A DNA stretch of 35,738 nucleotides, taken from NCBI GenBank assembly GCA_002730035.1, contig PBYU01000045.1, positions 18,860 to 54,597 on the forward strand. Reading direction: 5' to 3'. Numbering within the stretch: position 1 is the stretch's first letter; each line of letters begins with the position of its first letter. The translations under genes and the position numbers were made by a program. The notes beneath the pieces were generated by a model. It saw only the letters and a list, made by a program, of their open reading frames with translations, was not told where the DNA came from and searched no databases. Shown here in pieces: positions 16,483 to 23,590 of the stretch. Origin of the DNA: Gammaproteobacteria bacterium. Lineage in GTDB: Bacteria > Pseudomonadota > Gammaproteobacteria > Pseudomonadales > Pseudohongiellaceae.

Positions 16483-17463
16483 ATGAGAGTCACATCCTTG
16501 GTCACGATCCTTTTGCTCCTATTGCCTGGGAGCCTGACACTGGCCGATGAAATTCGGCCTGGAGTACTACGCACCCCGGACAGCCGCTTCGAGAATCTGC
16601 CGGGCTACGATTTCCAACCCCATTACCTGAATATTCGCGGCTACCGTGTGCACTACCTGGATGAGGGACCACCCGACGGCGAGACGGTGCTGCTGATTCA
16701 CGGCGAACCCTCCTGGTCTTATCTGTACCGCAAGATGATTCCGGTGCTGAATGCCGCCGGCTATCGCACCATCGTGCCGGACCTGATTGGCTTCGGCCGT
16801 TCCGACAAACCCACCTCGATGGATACCCATACCTACCTGTTTCATGTGGATGCCATGACCGAACTGGTGGAGCAATTGGACCTCAATGGCATCACGTTCT
16901 TCGGGCAGGACTGGGGCGGGCTCATTGGCTTGCGTGTGGTTGCCGAGAACGAAGCCCGCTTTGCGCGAGTGGTGGTAGGCAACACTGCTTTGCCGGCGCC
17001 GACCAATAGCGAATCAGCAATCTCCGGTGCCTTCATGCAGTGGAAGGCGATGAACCAGGCCATGGTCGAACGCGGCGATATTCCGACCGGCACCATGATC
17101 GCAAATAATGTCGGCGACCCGACCGTGCAAGACGCCTACGATGCGCCCTTCCCGGATCCTTCCTATAAGGCCGGCGCGCTTATCATGCCGCAGCGGGTAC
17201 CGGTCTCCATCGAATACCCCGGCGCCGTGGCGAATGCCGCCGCCTGGGAAGTTTTCCGACAATGGCAGAAGCCCTTTCTAACGGCGTTCAGTGACAGCGA
17301 TCCGATTACCGCCGGTGGTTTTGCGATTTTTCAGAGCGATGTTCCCGGCGCACAGGGTCAGAATCATGTGACTATCGAAGGTGCCGGTCATTTTCTGCAG
17401 GAGCAGAAAGGTGAAGAACTCGCCGAAGTCATCGTCCAATTCATGAGGGACAATCCGCGCTAA
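16483..17463 (+). CDS. Exported haloalkane dehalogenase-like enzyme (HLD-I type)
   Basis: This 326-residue alpha/beta hydrolase is predicted to cleave carbon-halogen bonds, giving alcohol plus halide. The sequence HGEPSWSYLYRKMIPVL, the Asp nucleophile in GQDWGG (Asp143) with the halide-binding Trp144 next to it, a second Trp at 187 in the cap (AFMQWKAMNQ), the acid region AFSDSDPIT (Asp271 or Asp273) and His303 (GAGHFLQEQ) match HLD subfamily I as I know it. Unlike the usual cytosolic dehalogenases it carries a signal peptide (cleavage near TLADEI). It is the last gene of the four-gene run, converging on the peroxiredoxin gene 22 bases away. The neighbouring PQQ dehydrogenase could oxidise an alcohol product in the same compartment. 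Activity is inferred from motifs. Confidence 0.88.
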   Translation: MRVTSLVTILLLLLPGSLTLADEIRPGVLRTPDSRFENLPGYDFQPHYLNIRGYRVHYLDEGPPDGETVLLIHGEPSWSYLYRKMIPVLNAAGYRTIVPDLIGFGRSDKPTSMDTHTYLFHVDAMTELVEQLDLNGITFFGQDWGGLIGLRVVAENEARFARVVVGNTALPAPTNSESAISGAFMQWKAMNQAMVERGDIPTGTMIANNVGDPTVQDAYDAPFPDPSYKAGALIMPQRVPVSIEYPGAVANAAAWEVFRQWQKPFLTAFSDSDPITAGGFAIFQSDVPGAQGQNHVTIEGAGHFLQEQKGEELAEVIVQFMRDNPR

Positions 17464-17485
17464 GCTCTGGTAATTGATGAGGCGG

Positions 17486-18628
17486 CTAGCGAAGTGCTCG
17501 TTGTCGATCCGGCATTTCCAGATCGACAGTAAACGAAACAGGAATCGACTGCGGCAGGAAACAGATCGCATCGTCGCAGGCCTGATACTCCAAAGTACCG
17601 GTTAGTGTCAGCGCATCGAGGTCGGCCATAATGCCTTCTGCTTCGGCATCGGCATGCATGACGATTTCCTGCAGGAGCGTGAAGCGTTCCTGATAGACCG
17701 GGACGTATTCATCCAGCGGCTCGAAGTAATAGATCTCAGACTCCGGGTACTGCACCGGCTCAATGCGAGCCAGCGGAGTCGGTGCCAGTTCAAAACCGAT
17801 TACCCGGTAGCCCTTCTCTTCAGCGCCCGGTGCATAGACATGCATCTCGGGCCCGGGCTCCACTTCCAGTGCCAGTGAAAAACGCGTACCGACCGTCACT
17901 GTGGAATTGCTGGGATAGGCGGTGAACTTAAGATGGGCAGTAGATCCCTGCACGGCTTCAATTGGGGACACTCCCACTCCCAGTTTCAGCATCACGTTGG
18001 AGGTGGTATTGCGTTCGCGATAAAACTCTTCGAAGAAACGGGAGGTCACTTCACGGTCGCTGTTGAGCATAAAAGTGCCAGGATACGGCGTACCGACAAT
18101 GAGCTGGCTCGCGCCAAACACTGAGACAAATCTGGCCACATCGGCCTGCACCGCCGCATCATCCGCATTGGGCCCGAGGCCTTCAGCGGCTACCGTATTG
18201 AGGATGCCGAACTCGGTGATAATGGCCGAATCGTCATCGGACAGCAGCGGAAAGGTGATACCACGGCGTTGGGCAAAATCTGCCAGCACTGCTTCGGAGT
18301 CATAGCTTATCGCGGCAATGCCGTAACCTGAGTTTTCCAACTCTTCCAGGCGTTCCTGCAACTCCACGAGTTGCGCTTTACAGTAGGGTCACCAGTCGGC
18401 CGAACGGTGGAACAGCAGCATCGCCCCATTCGGACCCATGATTGACTCGAGCGTGTGGATTTGACCATTCTGGTCTGGCAGGCTGAAATTCGGGGCTTGT
18501 TCGCCGATCTGTGGTCCCAGTGACTCTACTTCAATGAGCTGTCGGGTGCTGTCCTGGGCCGTTGCAACGCCCACCATCGGCAGGGAGAGAAGCCCGGCAA
18601 GGACCATTTTTAGAATTGTTATTCTCAT
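17486..18628 (-). CDS. Probable selenoprotein: exported peroxiredoxin/redoxin fused to a DsbD-alpha-like domain (in-frame TGA = Sec80)
   Basis: The gene reads as one 380-residue protein if the TGA at 18389-18391 is read through. Residues 1-24 are a signal peptide ending VATAQ. Residues 40-205 are an AhpC/TSA-type redoxin domain (PNFSLPDQNG, LLFHRSADW, then TGA, then PYCKAQLVELQ; FPLLSDDDSA; GTPYPGTFML with the cis-Pro). The TGA falls exactly at the first cysteine of the expected WCPYC active site, giving UxxC (Sec80, Cys83). Residues 225-375 resemble the N-terminal domain of DsbD, with a Cys pair in YQACDDAICFLPQ (Cys351, Cys356). The frame is intact on both sides over 1.1 kb and a hairpin follows the TGA. 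ATG 18628 has AGGA nine bases upstream; a GTG at 18646 is less likely. It should be a periplasmic thiol/selenol reductase or peroxidase. The alternative is a nonsense mutation or base-call error. Confidence 0.8.
18358..18374 (-). promoter_or_regulatory. Candidate bacterial SECIS hairpin
   Basis: On the coding (minus) strand, 14 bases after the TGA, GCAACTC pairs perfectly with GAGTTGC around a GTG loop. The loop lies 22-24 bases after the TGA and begins with GU, as in bacterial SECIS elements bound by SelB. A lower three-pair stem (CCU with AGG) is also possible. Confidence 0.6.
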
Positions 18629-18667
18629 TGCGGCAAATCCTACCACGTTGATTCAGAGCCTGCTATC

Positions 18668-18681
18668 GAATGTAGACATTC
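18668..18681. promoter_or_regulatory. Palindrome in the divergent promoter region
   Basis: GAATGT-AG-ACATTC is an inverted repeat with six-base arms, centred between the divergent starts at 18628 (selenoprotein) and 18732 (CHEGNY copy C). Its position would let one regulator act on both. Function is inferred from position only. Confidence 0.35.
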
Positions 18682-18731
18682 ACCGCCGTGACTCTTATCC
18701 TACAGGTATCGAAACGTGACGGAGACAGTCA

Positions 18732-19679
18732 ATGAATAACAGGTTCGTCGCAGTAACAGCACTTCTATTGGCCGGCTTGTTAAGCCTGTCCGGGCAAGCG
18801 CTGGCGCAGAATTACGATAATAAGACTCCCTGGGGTGACCCGGACATCATGGGAGTCTGGTCTTACGCCAGCCTCACCCCCCTGCAACGCCCAACACGCC
18901 TCGAAGGCAAGGAGTTCTACACTCCTGAAGAAGCGGCTGAAATCTATACCAACACACAGCGCGAGCCGACGGATCGCCCAGGCGATGTGGGCAGCTATAA
19001 TTATGAATGGTTCGACCGCGGCGAAATATCCGCCGATCTGCGGACCTCACTCATTGTCGATCCTCCCGATGGCCGTCTGCCGGTAAGAGAAGAAGCAATA
19101 GCCAGGCAGCGAGCCGCATCTGCCTATACCCGAGAACACCCCGCCGACTCCTGGCTGAACAGGACCAATTGGGACCGCTGTATCACCTACCATGGCGTGC
19201 CGCCGATTTCGTCCGGCTATAACAATTCTTATCAGATCTTCCAGAACAAGGACTTCGTAGCCATCTATGTCGAGATGATTCACGATGTCAGAATTATCCC
19301 CATCGATGGGCGCCCGCAACTGGATGACGATATCCGGCAGTGGAATGGCGCCTCCCGCGGCTACTGGGAAGGTAATACGCTGGTCGTGGAGACGGCTAAC
19401 TTCAGCGACAAGACACGGCATCGCTATCCGTCTTCGCGAAACACCAAATCAATCGAACGATTCACACGTGTCAGCGATGACATGATCGATTATCAGTTCA
19501 CCATCGAAGATCCCACGGTGTACACCCAACCCTGGACCGCCGTGCGCCCGATGCCGAAACTGGACGGTTACATTCAGTACGAATATGCCTGCCATGAAGG
19601 TAATTACGCGATGACCTATATTCTGCGTGGGGCTCGCTTCGAGGAACAACGCGCACGTGAAGGCAATTCTGAAAACTAA
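18732..19679 (+). CDS. Exported 'CHEGNY' family protein, copy C
   Basis: This is a 315-residue exported protein of unknown function with a clear signal peptide (MNNRFVAVTALLLAGLLSLS, cleavage after QALAQ). Motif order is as in copies A and B: DIMGVWSYASLTPLQRP, DPPDGRLPVREEAIARQRA, WDRCITYHGVPP, a YQIFQ strand, EMIHDVRIIPIDG, GASRGYWEGNTLVVETANF, IERFTRVSDD, DPTVYTQPW, and YEYACHEGNYAMTYILRGAR. GGAG lies about seven bases before ATG. It heads a three-gene plus-strand module, 27 bases before the EPDWSF gene, and is divergent from the selenoprotein. The invariant C-terminal CHEGNY with the RC earlier is the likely functional core or a disulfide. Confidence 0.83.
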   Translation: MNNRFVAVTALLLAGLLSLSGQALAQNYDNKTPWGDPDIMGVWSYASLTPLQRPTRLEGKEFYTPEEAAEIYTNTQREPTDRPGDVGSYNYEWFDRGEISADLRTSLIVDPPDGRLPVREEAIARQRAASAYTREHPADSWLNRTNWDRCITYHGVPPISSGYNNSYQIFQNKDFVAIYVEMIHDVRIIPIDGRPQLDDDIRQWNGASRGYWEGNTLVVETANFSDKTRHRYPSSRNTKSIERFTRVSDDMIDYQFTIEDPTVYTQPWTAVRPMPKLDGYIQYEYACHEGNYAMTYILRGARFEEQRAREGNSEN

Positions 19680-19706
19680 GAAATCAAAGGGACTCAAGGA
19701 AGCGAT

Positions 19707-20252
19707 ATGAAAAATATAAAAATAGTACTGCAAGTGCTGGGAATTCTTCTTCTCATCCCTGCCGTCGCCATGGCGACGCTGCGGTTTGACAATCGCAATG
19801 CCGACGGGCCATCGATCCTGTTCCCCGGGGGTGAAATGACCTCCGGTGAGTTGTATACGGGTTCGGAACCCGATTGGAGTTTTACCGACACGATCCCGAC
19901 AATCGAGTTACAGCTGAATGATCCAATGTCATCACGACTGATCTATATACTGGAAAGCGAAGGCAAGATCTATGTCATCTCCGGTTACATGAATTCATTT
20001 CTCGGCAGGCTCTGGAAAGAATGGGCTATCGAGGCTGACGCGGGCAACAACCAGGGTGTGCTGCGTGTTAATGACATTCGTTATCCGAGAAGCTTGGTTA
20101 GGATCGAACGGGGTGACGCGTTGAATGGCGTTGCTGCCAAATTACTTACCAAGTATTCCGACATGCCATCGCCTCCACCGGCCGCTATCCAGGCCGCCAG
20201 GGCAGGCATCGAAGCCGGCAATAGCTGGGTATTTGAATTGCAACCGCGCTAA
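19707..20252 (+). CDS. Membrane-anchored 'EPDWSF' family protein, copy B
   Basis: This 181-residue protein is homologous to the one at 6889-7440. It has an N-terminal anchor or signal (residues 5-23), then DGPSILFPGGEMTSGELYTG, SEPDWSF, TIELQLNDPMSSRLIYILES, GKIYVISGYMNSFLGRLWKE, and RYPRSLVRIERGD. Between the two copies the D-G-P-S, G-E-L-x-T-G-x-E-P-D-W-S-F, E-L-Q-L, S-R, G-K-x-Y, R-L-W-K and V-R-I positions are invariant. AAGGA precedes the ATG by about seven bases. It is the second gene of the module, followed after 15 bases by a microprotein gene. No catalytic motif is recognised. Confidence 0.78.
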   Translation: MKNIKIVLQVLGILLLIPAVAMATLRFDNRNADGPSILFPGGEMTSGELYTGSEPDWSFTDTIPTIELQLNDPMSSRLIYILESEGKIYVISGYMNSFLGRLWKEWAIEADAGNNQGVLRVNDIRYPRSLVRIERGDALNGVAAKLLTKYSDMPSPPPAAIQAARAGIEAGNSWVFELQPR

Positions 20253-20267
20253 ACAAGGACCGAAAAA

Positions 20268-20402
20268 ATGAAAGCTAAAAACTATCTGATCCTGTGTGCT
20301 GCGGTCACTGTTGTAACCGCGCTTACTATCCTGTTCGTGCCGGGTGTGTCGGACAGCATCGAGAGGGAACTGCTCACCTTTCTCTCGACCAACGCCAGGT
20401 AA
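20268..20402 (+). CDS. 44-aa membrane microprotein, 'LFVPG-SIE' type, copy B
   Basis: This short gene lies directly after the EPDWSF gene. It encodes a Lys-rich start (MKAKNY), one hydrophobic helix (residues 6-24) ending LFVPGVSDSIERELLTFL, and a short tail. AAGGA lies eight bases before ATG 20268. It matches the microprotein at 6767-6892 in length, topology and the LFVPG-x-x-x-SIE-x-x-LL block, and it has the same neighbour, which is strong evidence that both are real genes. Function unknown. Confidence 0.75.
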   Translation: MKAKNYLILCAAVTVVTALTILFVPGVSDSIERELLTFLSTNAR

Positions 20403-20439
20403 CCCGAAAAAGGCTCTGATTTTCTGCGGTAAACCCTTG

Positions 20440-20483
20440 AAAAGACCCAAATTGGGTATTAGAGTACCCATTTTAGGTCTTTT
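20440..20483. repeat. 19-bp inverted repeat just before the regulator start codon
   Basis: Arms at 20440-20458 (AAAAGACCCAAATTGGGTA) and 20465-20483 (TACCCATTTTAGGTCTTTT) match at 17 of 19 positions around a six-base loop. The right arm ends six bases before the ATG at 20489, covering the place of a ribosome site. It can act as a bidirectional terminator (A-run on one side, T-run on the other) for the module upstream, as an autoregulatory operator for the HTH protein, or both. Confidence 0.7.
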
Positions 20484-20488
20484 CTTCC

Positions 20489-21103
20489 ATGAGCAGCGCG
20501 AAAGCCACCATCTCCAATGCCCTCTTTACCAAAACCCAACAACGGGTATTGGGACTCATCTATGGCAATCCAGAACAAAGTTTCTATGCTAACGAGGTAG
20601 TACGCAGCGCCAATATGGGGCGCGGTACTGTGCGGCGGGAGCTGGAACGCTTAGCGTCAGCGGGATTATTGAATGTTAGGAAAGCGGGCAACCAACTTCA
20701 CTATCAGGCAAATTCTGACAATCCCATCTATGCAGATCTTGTCAGCATTATTCGCAAGACTTCAGCAGTGGTGGACATTTTAGGCTCGTCACTCAAACCC
20801 ATTGAGCAGCAAATCCAGCTCGCCTTTGTCTATGACTCAATCCCTAAAGCCAGGCAAAACGTCACTGGCGGCATCGATCTAATAGTGGTTAGCGATTCAC
20901 TGACCTATGCTGCGTTACTGATTCAGCTGCCTGAGGCTGAAAAGATTCTGGGCAAATCCATCAGCCCTAAAATTTACACTACAGCGCAATTCAGAGACAG
21001 ATTGATCGCCGAGCAACCCTTCTTGACCCGAATCGTGAAACAGCCCAAAGTGTGGATCAAAGGAAATGATGCAGCCATCGGCGCACTCAAACAATCTGCT
21101 TAG
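20489..21103 (+). CDS. HTH regulator fused to a degenerate nucleotidyltransferase-like domain
   Basis: In this 204-residue cytoplasmic protein, residues 1-75 form a winged helix (TQQRVLGLIYGNPEQSFYAN, GRGTVRRELERLASAGLL, NQLHYQANSDNPIYADL). Residues 100-190 align with the minimal nucleotidyltransferase domain often fused to such HTH domains, but its signature is eroded: where GSxARG...SDID is expected it has DSIPKAR...GGIDLIVV. The loss of the Gly-Ser and the first metal-binding Asp suggests a catalytically dead sensor or binding domain. No good Shine-Dalgarno sequence is present because a large palindrome abuts the ATG, pointing to leaderless or tightly controlled expression. It may regulate itself and the exported genes around it. 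Confidence 0.75.
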   Translation: MSSAKATISNALFTKTQQRVLGLIYGNPEQSFYANEVVRSANMGRGTVRRELERLASAGLLNVRKAGNQLHYQANSDNPIYADLVSIIRKTSAVVDILGSSLKPIEQQIQLAFVYDSIPKARQNVTGGIDLIVVSDSLTYAALLIQLPEAEKILGKSISPKIYTTAQFRDRLIAEQPFLTRIVKQPKVWIKGNDAAIGALKQSA

Positions 21104-21131
21104 AACCCACACAGCACCCGGAGCGAATACC

Positions 21132-22019
21132 ATGCGCGCGACTCTCTACATTCTCTGTTACTCATTACTGGTGAGCACCGGCACCACCTATGCTCAGCAG
21201 CCCTATAACCAGAACTTCGCAAGCGATGTGGCAGTGCCGGAAGGATTCAGAACCAATCGCAGCTCATACTCAGCCATCATGGATGTGCTTGATCCGGACC
21301 GACCCGATGTGACCGCAGCACAACTGCAGGAACTGCGCAGCGTACCCCTGGAAGTCATCTTCAGCGCAATCGGTGAGTATCGCCTTAACTATGCAACCGG
21401 CTTCGCCAACACGCGCCCCGGTGAACGCCTGGTCGGCCGTGCCCTCACTATGCGCTTTCTGCCGCCTCGACCGGATCTGACACGGGCTGCCAATGTTCTG
21501 GCTGAGGAAGGCAATTGGGACCGGCGCTACTATGCCCGCGCCGCGGAAGAAGCCCAGCCTGGTGACGTCGTGGTGGCCGAACTGGGCGGCAGCGAGGGCC
21601 ATAATCTGTTTGGCGACATGGGAGCCACTGGTATTCAGATGCGCGGCGCCGCGGGCGTAGTAATCGATGGTGGGATGCGAGATTTAACCGGCCTGCAGGA
21701 CAATCGCTTCGAAGGCTTCCCGGTGCTGCACAAGTTTTCTGACCCCCACACCACGTCGTGGTTAGGTGTGGAATACAACACACCTGTGCGCATCGGGGGT
21801 GTGACTGTACTGCCGGGTGATATCGTGGTGGGGGATGACGGTGGTGTGTTCTTCTTCCCCCCCGAACTGCTTGGCCGGGTGCTGGAATACGCCGCTACCG
21901 TTGACGCCAGAGAAGCTTTTCAACTCGAATTACTGCAGAACAGACAATTCCGATTTAGAGACATCTACCCGCTGGCACCGGCCTTGCAGCAAGAGCTGGA
22001 TAGACAACAGAACGACTGA
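21132..22019 (+). CDS. Exported RraA-family (HMG/oxaloacetate aldolase-like) protein
   Basis: This 295-residue protein of the RraA / 4-hydroxy-4-methyl-2-oxoglutarate aldolase fold contains GDMGATGIQMRGAAGVVIDG, GMRDLTGLQ, FPVLHKF and GGVTVLPGDIVVGDDGGVFF, the substrate and divalent-metal-binding core in which GxxxDGxxRD supplies the Arg-Asp. The start ATG 21132 gives a signal peptide (MRATLYILCYSLLVSTGTTY then AQ) and has GGAG eight bases upstream; the frame also extends to 21066 inside the preceding gene. Family members are normally cytosolic, either aldolases for C4/C6 keto acids or RNase E inhibitors, so export makes the RNase role very unlikely. It also has an N-terminal extension of about 90 residues before the core. 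The substrate is unknown. Confidence 0.85.
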   Translation: MRATLYILCYSLLVSTGTTYAQQPYNQNFASDVAVPEGFRTNRSSYSAIMDVLDPDRPDVTAAQLQELRSVPLEVIFSAIGEYRLNYATGFANTRPGERLVGRALTMRFLPPRPDLTRAANVLAEEGNWDRRYYARAAEEAQPGDVVVAELGGSEGHNLFGDMGATGIQMRGAAGVVIDGGMRDLTGLQDNRFEGFPVLHKFSDPHTTSWLGVEYNTPVRIGGVTVLPGDIVVGDDGGVFFFPPELLGRVLEYAATVDAREAFQLELLQNRQFRFRDIYPLAPALQQELDRQQND

Positions 22020-22083
22020 GAAAGAAAAGAATGGCCAGTGCCGGCTATCTTACGTGTCGACGTTTTAACTGTGAGTCCTGGCG

Positions 22084-23553
22084 CTATGCAATAATCTGAG
22101 GTATCGGCTTGCCTTCGATATCCGACAATCGATAGTCACGACCGCTGTATCGGAAGGTAAGTTTTTCATGATCCAGTCCAAGCAGTGTCAGAACAGTAGC
22201 GTGCATATCATGGGCTGAGATCGGCTGTTCCAATGCCTTATAACCCCATTCATCTGAAGCCCCAATGGACTGACCGCCCTGGATACCCGCACCGACCATC
22301 AAGGCGGTCTGGGTGCCAGGATTATGATCACGCCCTACACCACGCTGAGAGATCGGCATGCGGCCGAATTCGCCGTGCCATACAATCAGCGTATCATCCA
22401 ACATACCGCGCGCCTTCAGGTCGGCAATCAGGCCGGCGATCGGCTTATCGGATTCAGCGGCATGCAGCGTATGGTTTTCTACTAAATTGCTGTGGGCATC
22501 CCAGGTGTCGGTGTTTTGTACGCCCACACCTCCCATGAACAATTGCACGAAGCGCACACCCCGCTCCACCAACCGGCGTGCCATCAGACACTGGGTACCG
22601 AATGGGGTGGTAATAGCCTCGTCGAGTCCATAGAGTTTCTTGGTTTCTTCAGACTCGGCTCGAATATCGATCGCCTCTGGCGCACAGCCCTGCATGCGAT
22701 AGGCAAGCTCGTAGGAAGAGATGCGTGCCGCCAGTTCCGAGTTGCCGGGGTATTTCTCCATGTCCATCTGATTGAGTCGCGCCAACACATCGAGCCGTGC
22801 CCGTTGCTGGTCCGGCGTCATGCCATCTGGTGTTTCAAGGTCGACAATCGGATCGCCGCTGGAACGGAACAGGGTGCCCTGGTAACTGGCCGGCATGAAA
22901 CCGGAGCCCCAGTCATTCGGACCTCCCAAGGGCCCACCACGGTAGTCGTTCATCACCACGAAGGCCGGCAGGCTGGAACTCTCCGAGCCCAATCCATAGG
23001 TCACCCAGCAACCCACGCTGGGGAAACCCATGCGAATCTGACCCGTCTGCATCTCGTAAGTAGACTGGATGTGGTCGTTGGACCGGCCGTACAGCGACTT
23101 GATAAAGGCGATGTCATCGACATGCCTGGCGATGTGCGGAAACAGCTCCGACACCCACATGCCGCTCTGACCGTGCTGCTTGAATTCAAACGGGCTGGGC
23201 ATTAACGGCCCGGGCATGCCCTGACGCACGGCAAATTTCTCACCAATCACGTCTTCCAGTGGCACGCCAGCGTACTTGGTCAACGCCGGCTTGTAGTCGA
23301 AAGTGTCCAGCTGGCTGGGACCGCCACTCATGAACAGCGAGATGACATTCTTGGCGCGCGGCGCAAAATGCGGCTGCTTGGGCTCGAATGCGCCAGAGAA
23401 CTGTGCACTGCATTGCGCATCCAATGACGGTTGTTGGGCAAACACGCCATCCCTATCCAGCATCGAGGCCAATGCCATGCCGGCAATTCCACCACCGGAC
23501 TGCATAAGAAAATCACGGCGGGACCAGAATTTTTTCTTTGGAGCGTGACTCAT
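22084..23553 (-). CDS. DUF1501 family protein (Tat-exported, sulfatase-like fold)
   Basis: This 489-residue protein has a twin-arginine-type N-terminus (SRRDFLMQSGGGIAGMALAS). Recognisable DUF1501 blocks are KNVISLFMSGGPSQLDTFDY, FKQHGQSGMWVSELFPHIA, LYGRSNDHIQSTYEMQTG, SVGCWVTYGLGSE, MARRLVERGVRFVQL, DTWDAHSNLVENH, TLIVWHGEFGRMP, GRDHNPGTQTALM and AHDMHATVLTLLGLD. The His/Asp sets suggest metal binding and a sulfatase-like fold, though biochemical function is unknown to me. ATG 23553 has GGGAG nine bases upstream; the TTG at 23568 is less likely. It is cotranscribed after the PSD1 cytochrome gene (37-base gap). This pair is best known from Planctomycetes, Verrucomicrobia and Acidobacteria. 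Confidence 0.9.
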   Translation of the reverse strand: MSHAPKKKFWSRRDFLMQSGGGIAGMALASMLDRDGVFAQQPSLDAQCSAQFSGAFEPKQPHFAPRAKNVISLFMSGGPSQLDTFDYKPALTKYAGVPLEDVIGEKFAVRQGMPGPLMPSPFEFKQHGQSGMWVSELFPHIARHVDDIAFIKSLYGRSNDHIQSTYEMQTGQIRMGFPSVGCWVTYGLGSESSSLPAFVVMNDYRGGPLGGPNDWGSGFMPASYQGTLFRSSGDPIVDLETPDGMTPDQQRARLDVLARLNQMDMEKYPGNSELAARISSYELAYRMQGCAPEAIDIRAESEETKKLYGLDEAITTPFGTQCLMARRLVERGVRFVQLFMGGVGVQNTDTWDAHSNLVENHTLHAAESDKPIAGLIADLKARGMLDDTLIVWHGEFGRMPISQRGVGRDHNPGTQTALMVGAGIQGGQSIGASDEWGYKALEQPISAHDMHATVLTLLGLDHEKLTFRYSGRDYRLSDIEGKPIPQIIA

Positions 23554-23590
23554 TTGCTTGTCTCCCAAACCCTGCGGGCTAGTAGTCTTG

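Noticed and set aside
17486..18367. Separate gene starting at GTG 18367 with 293 residues, and a separate 85-residue gene at 18389-18646
   Set aside because: The two are one frame interrupted only by TGA at a conserved Cys site, and the GTG lies inside the redoxin helix without a ribosome site.
22492..23205. 237-codon plus-strand frame
   Set aside because: It is antisense to DUF1501 coding sequence and rich in His/Arg as expected for a shadow frame.
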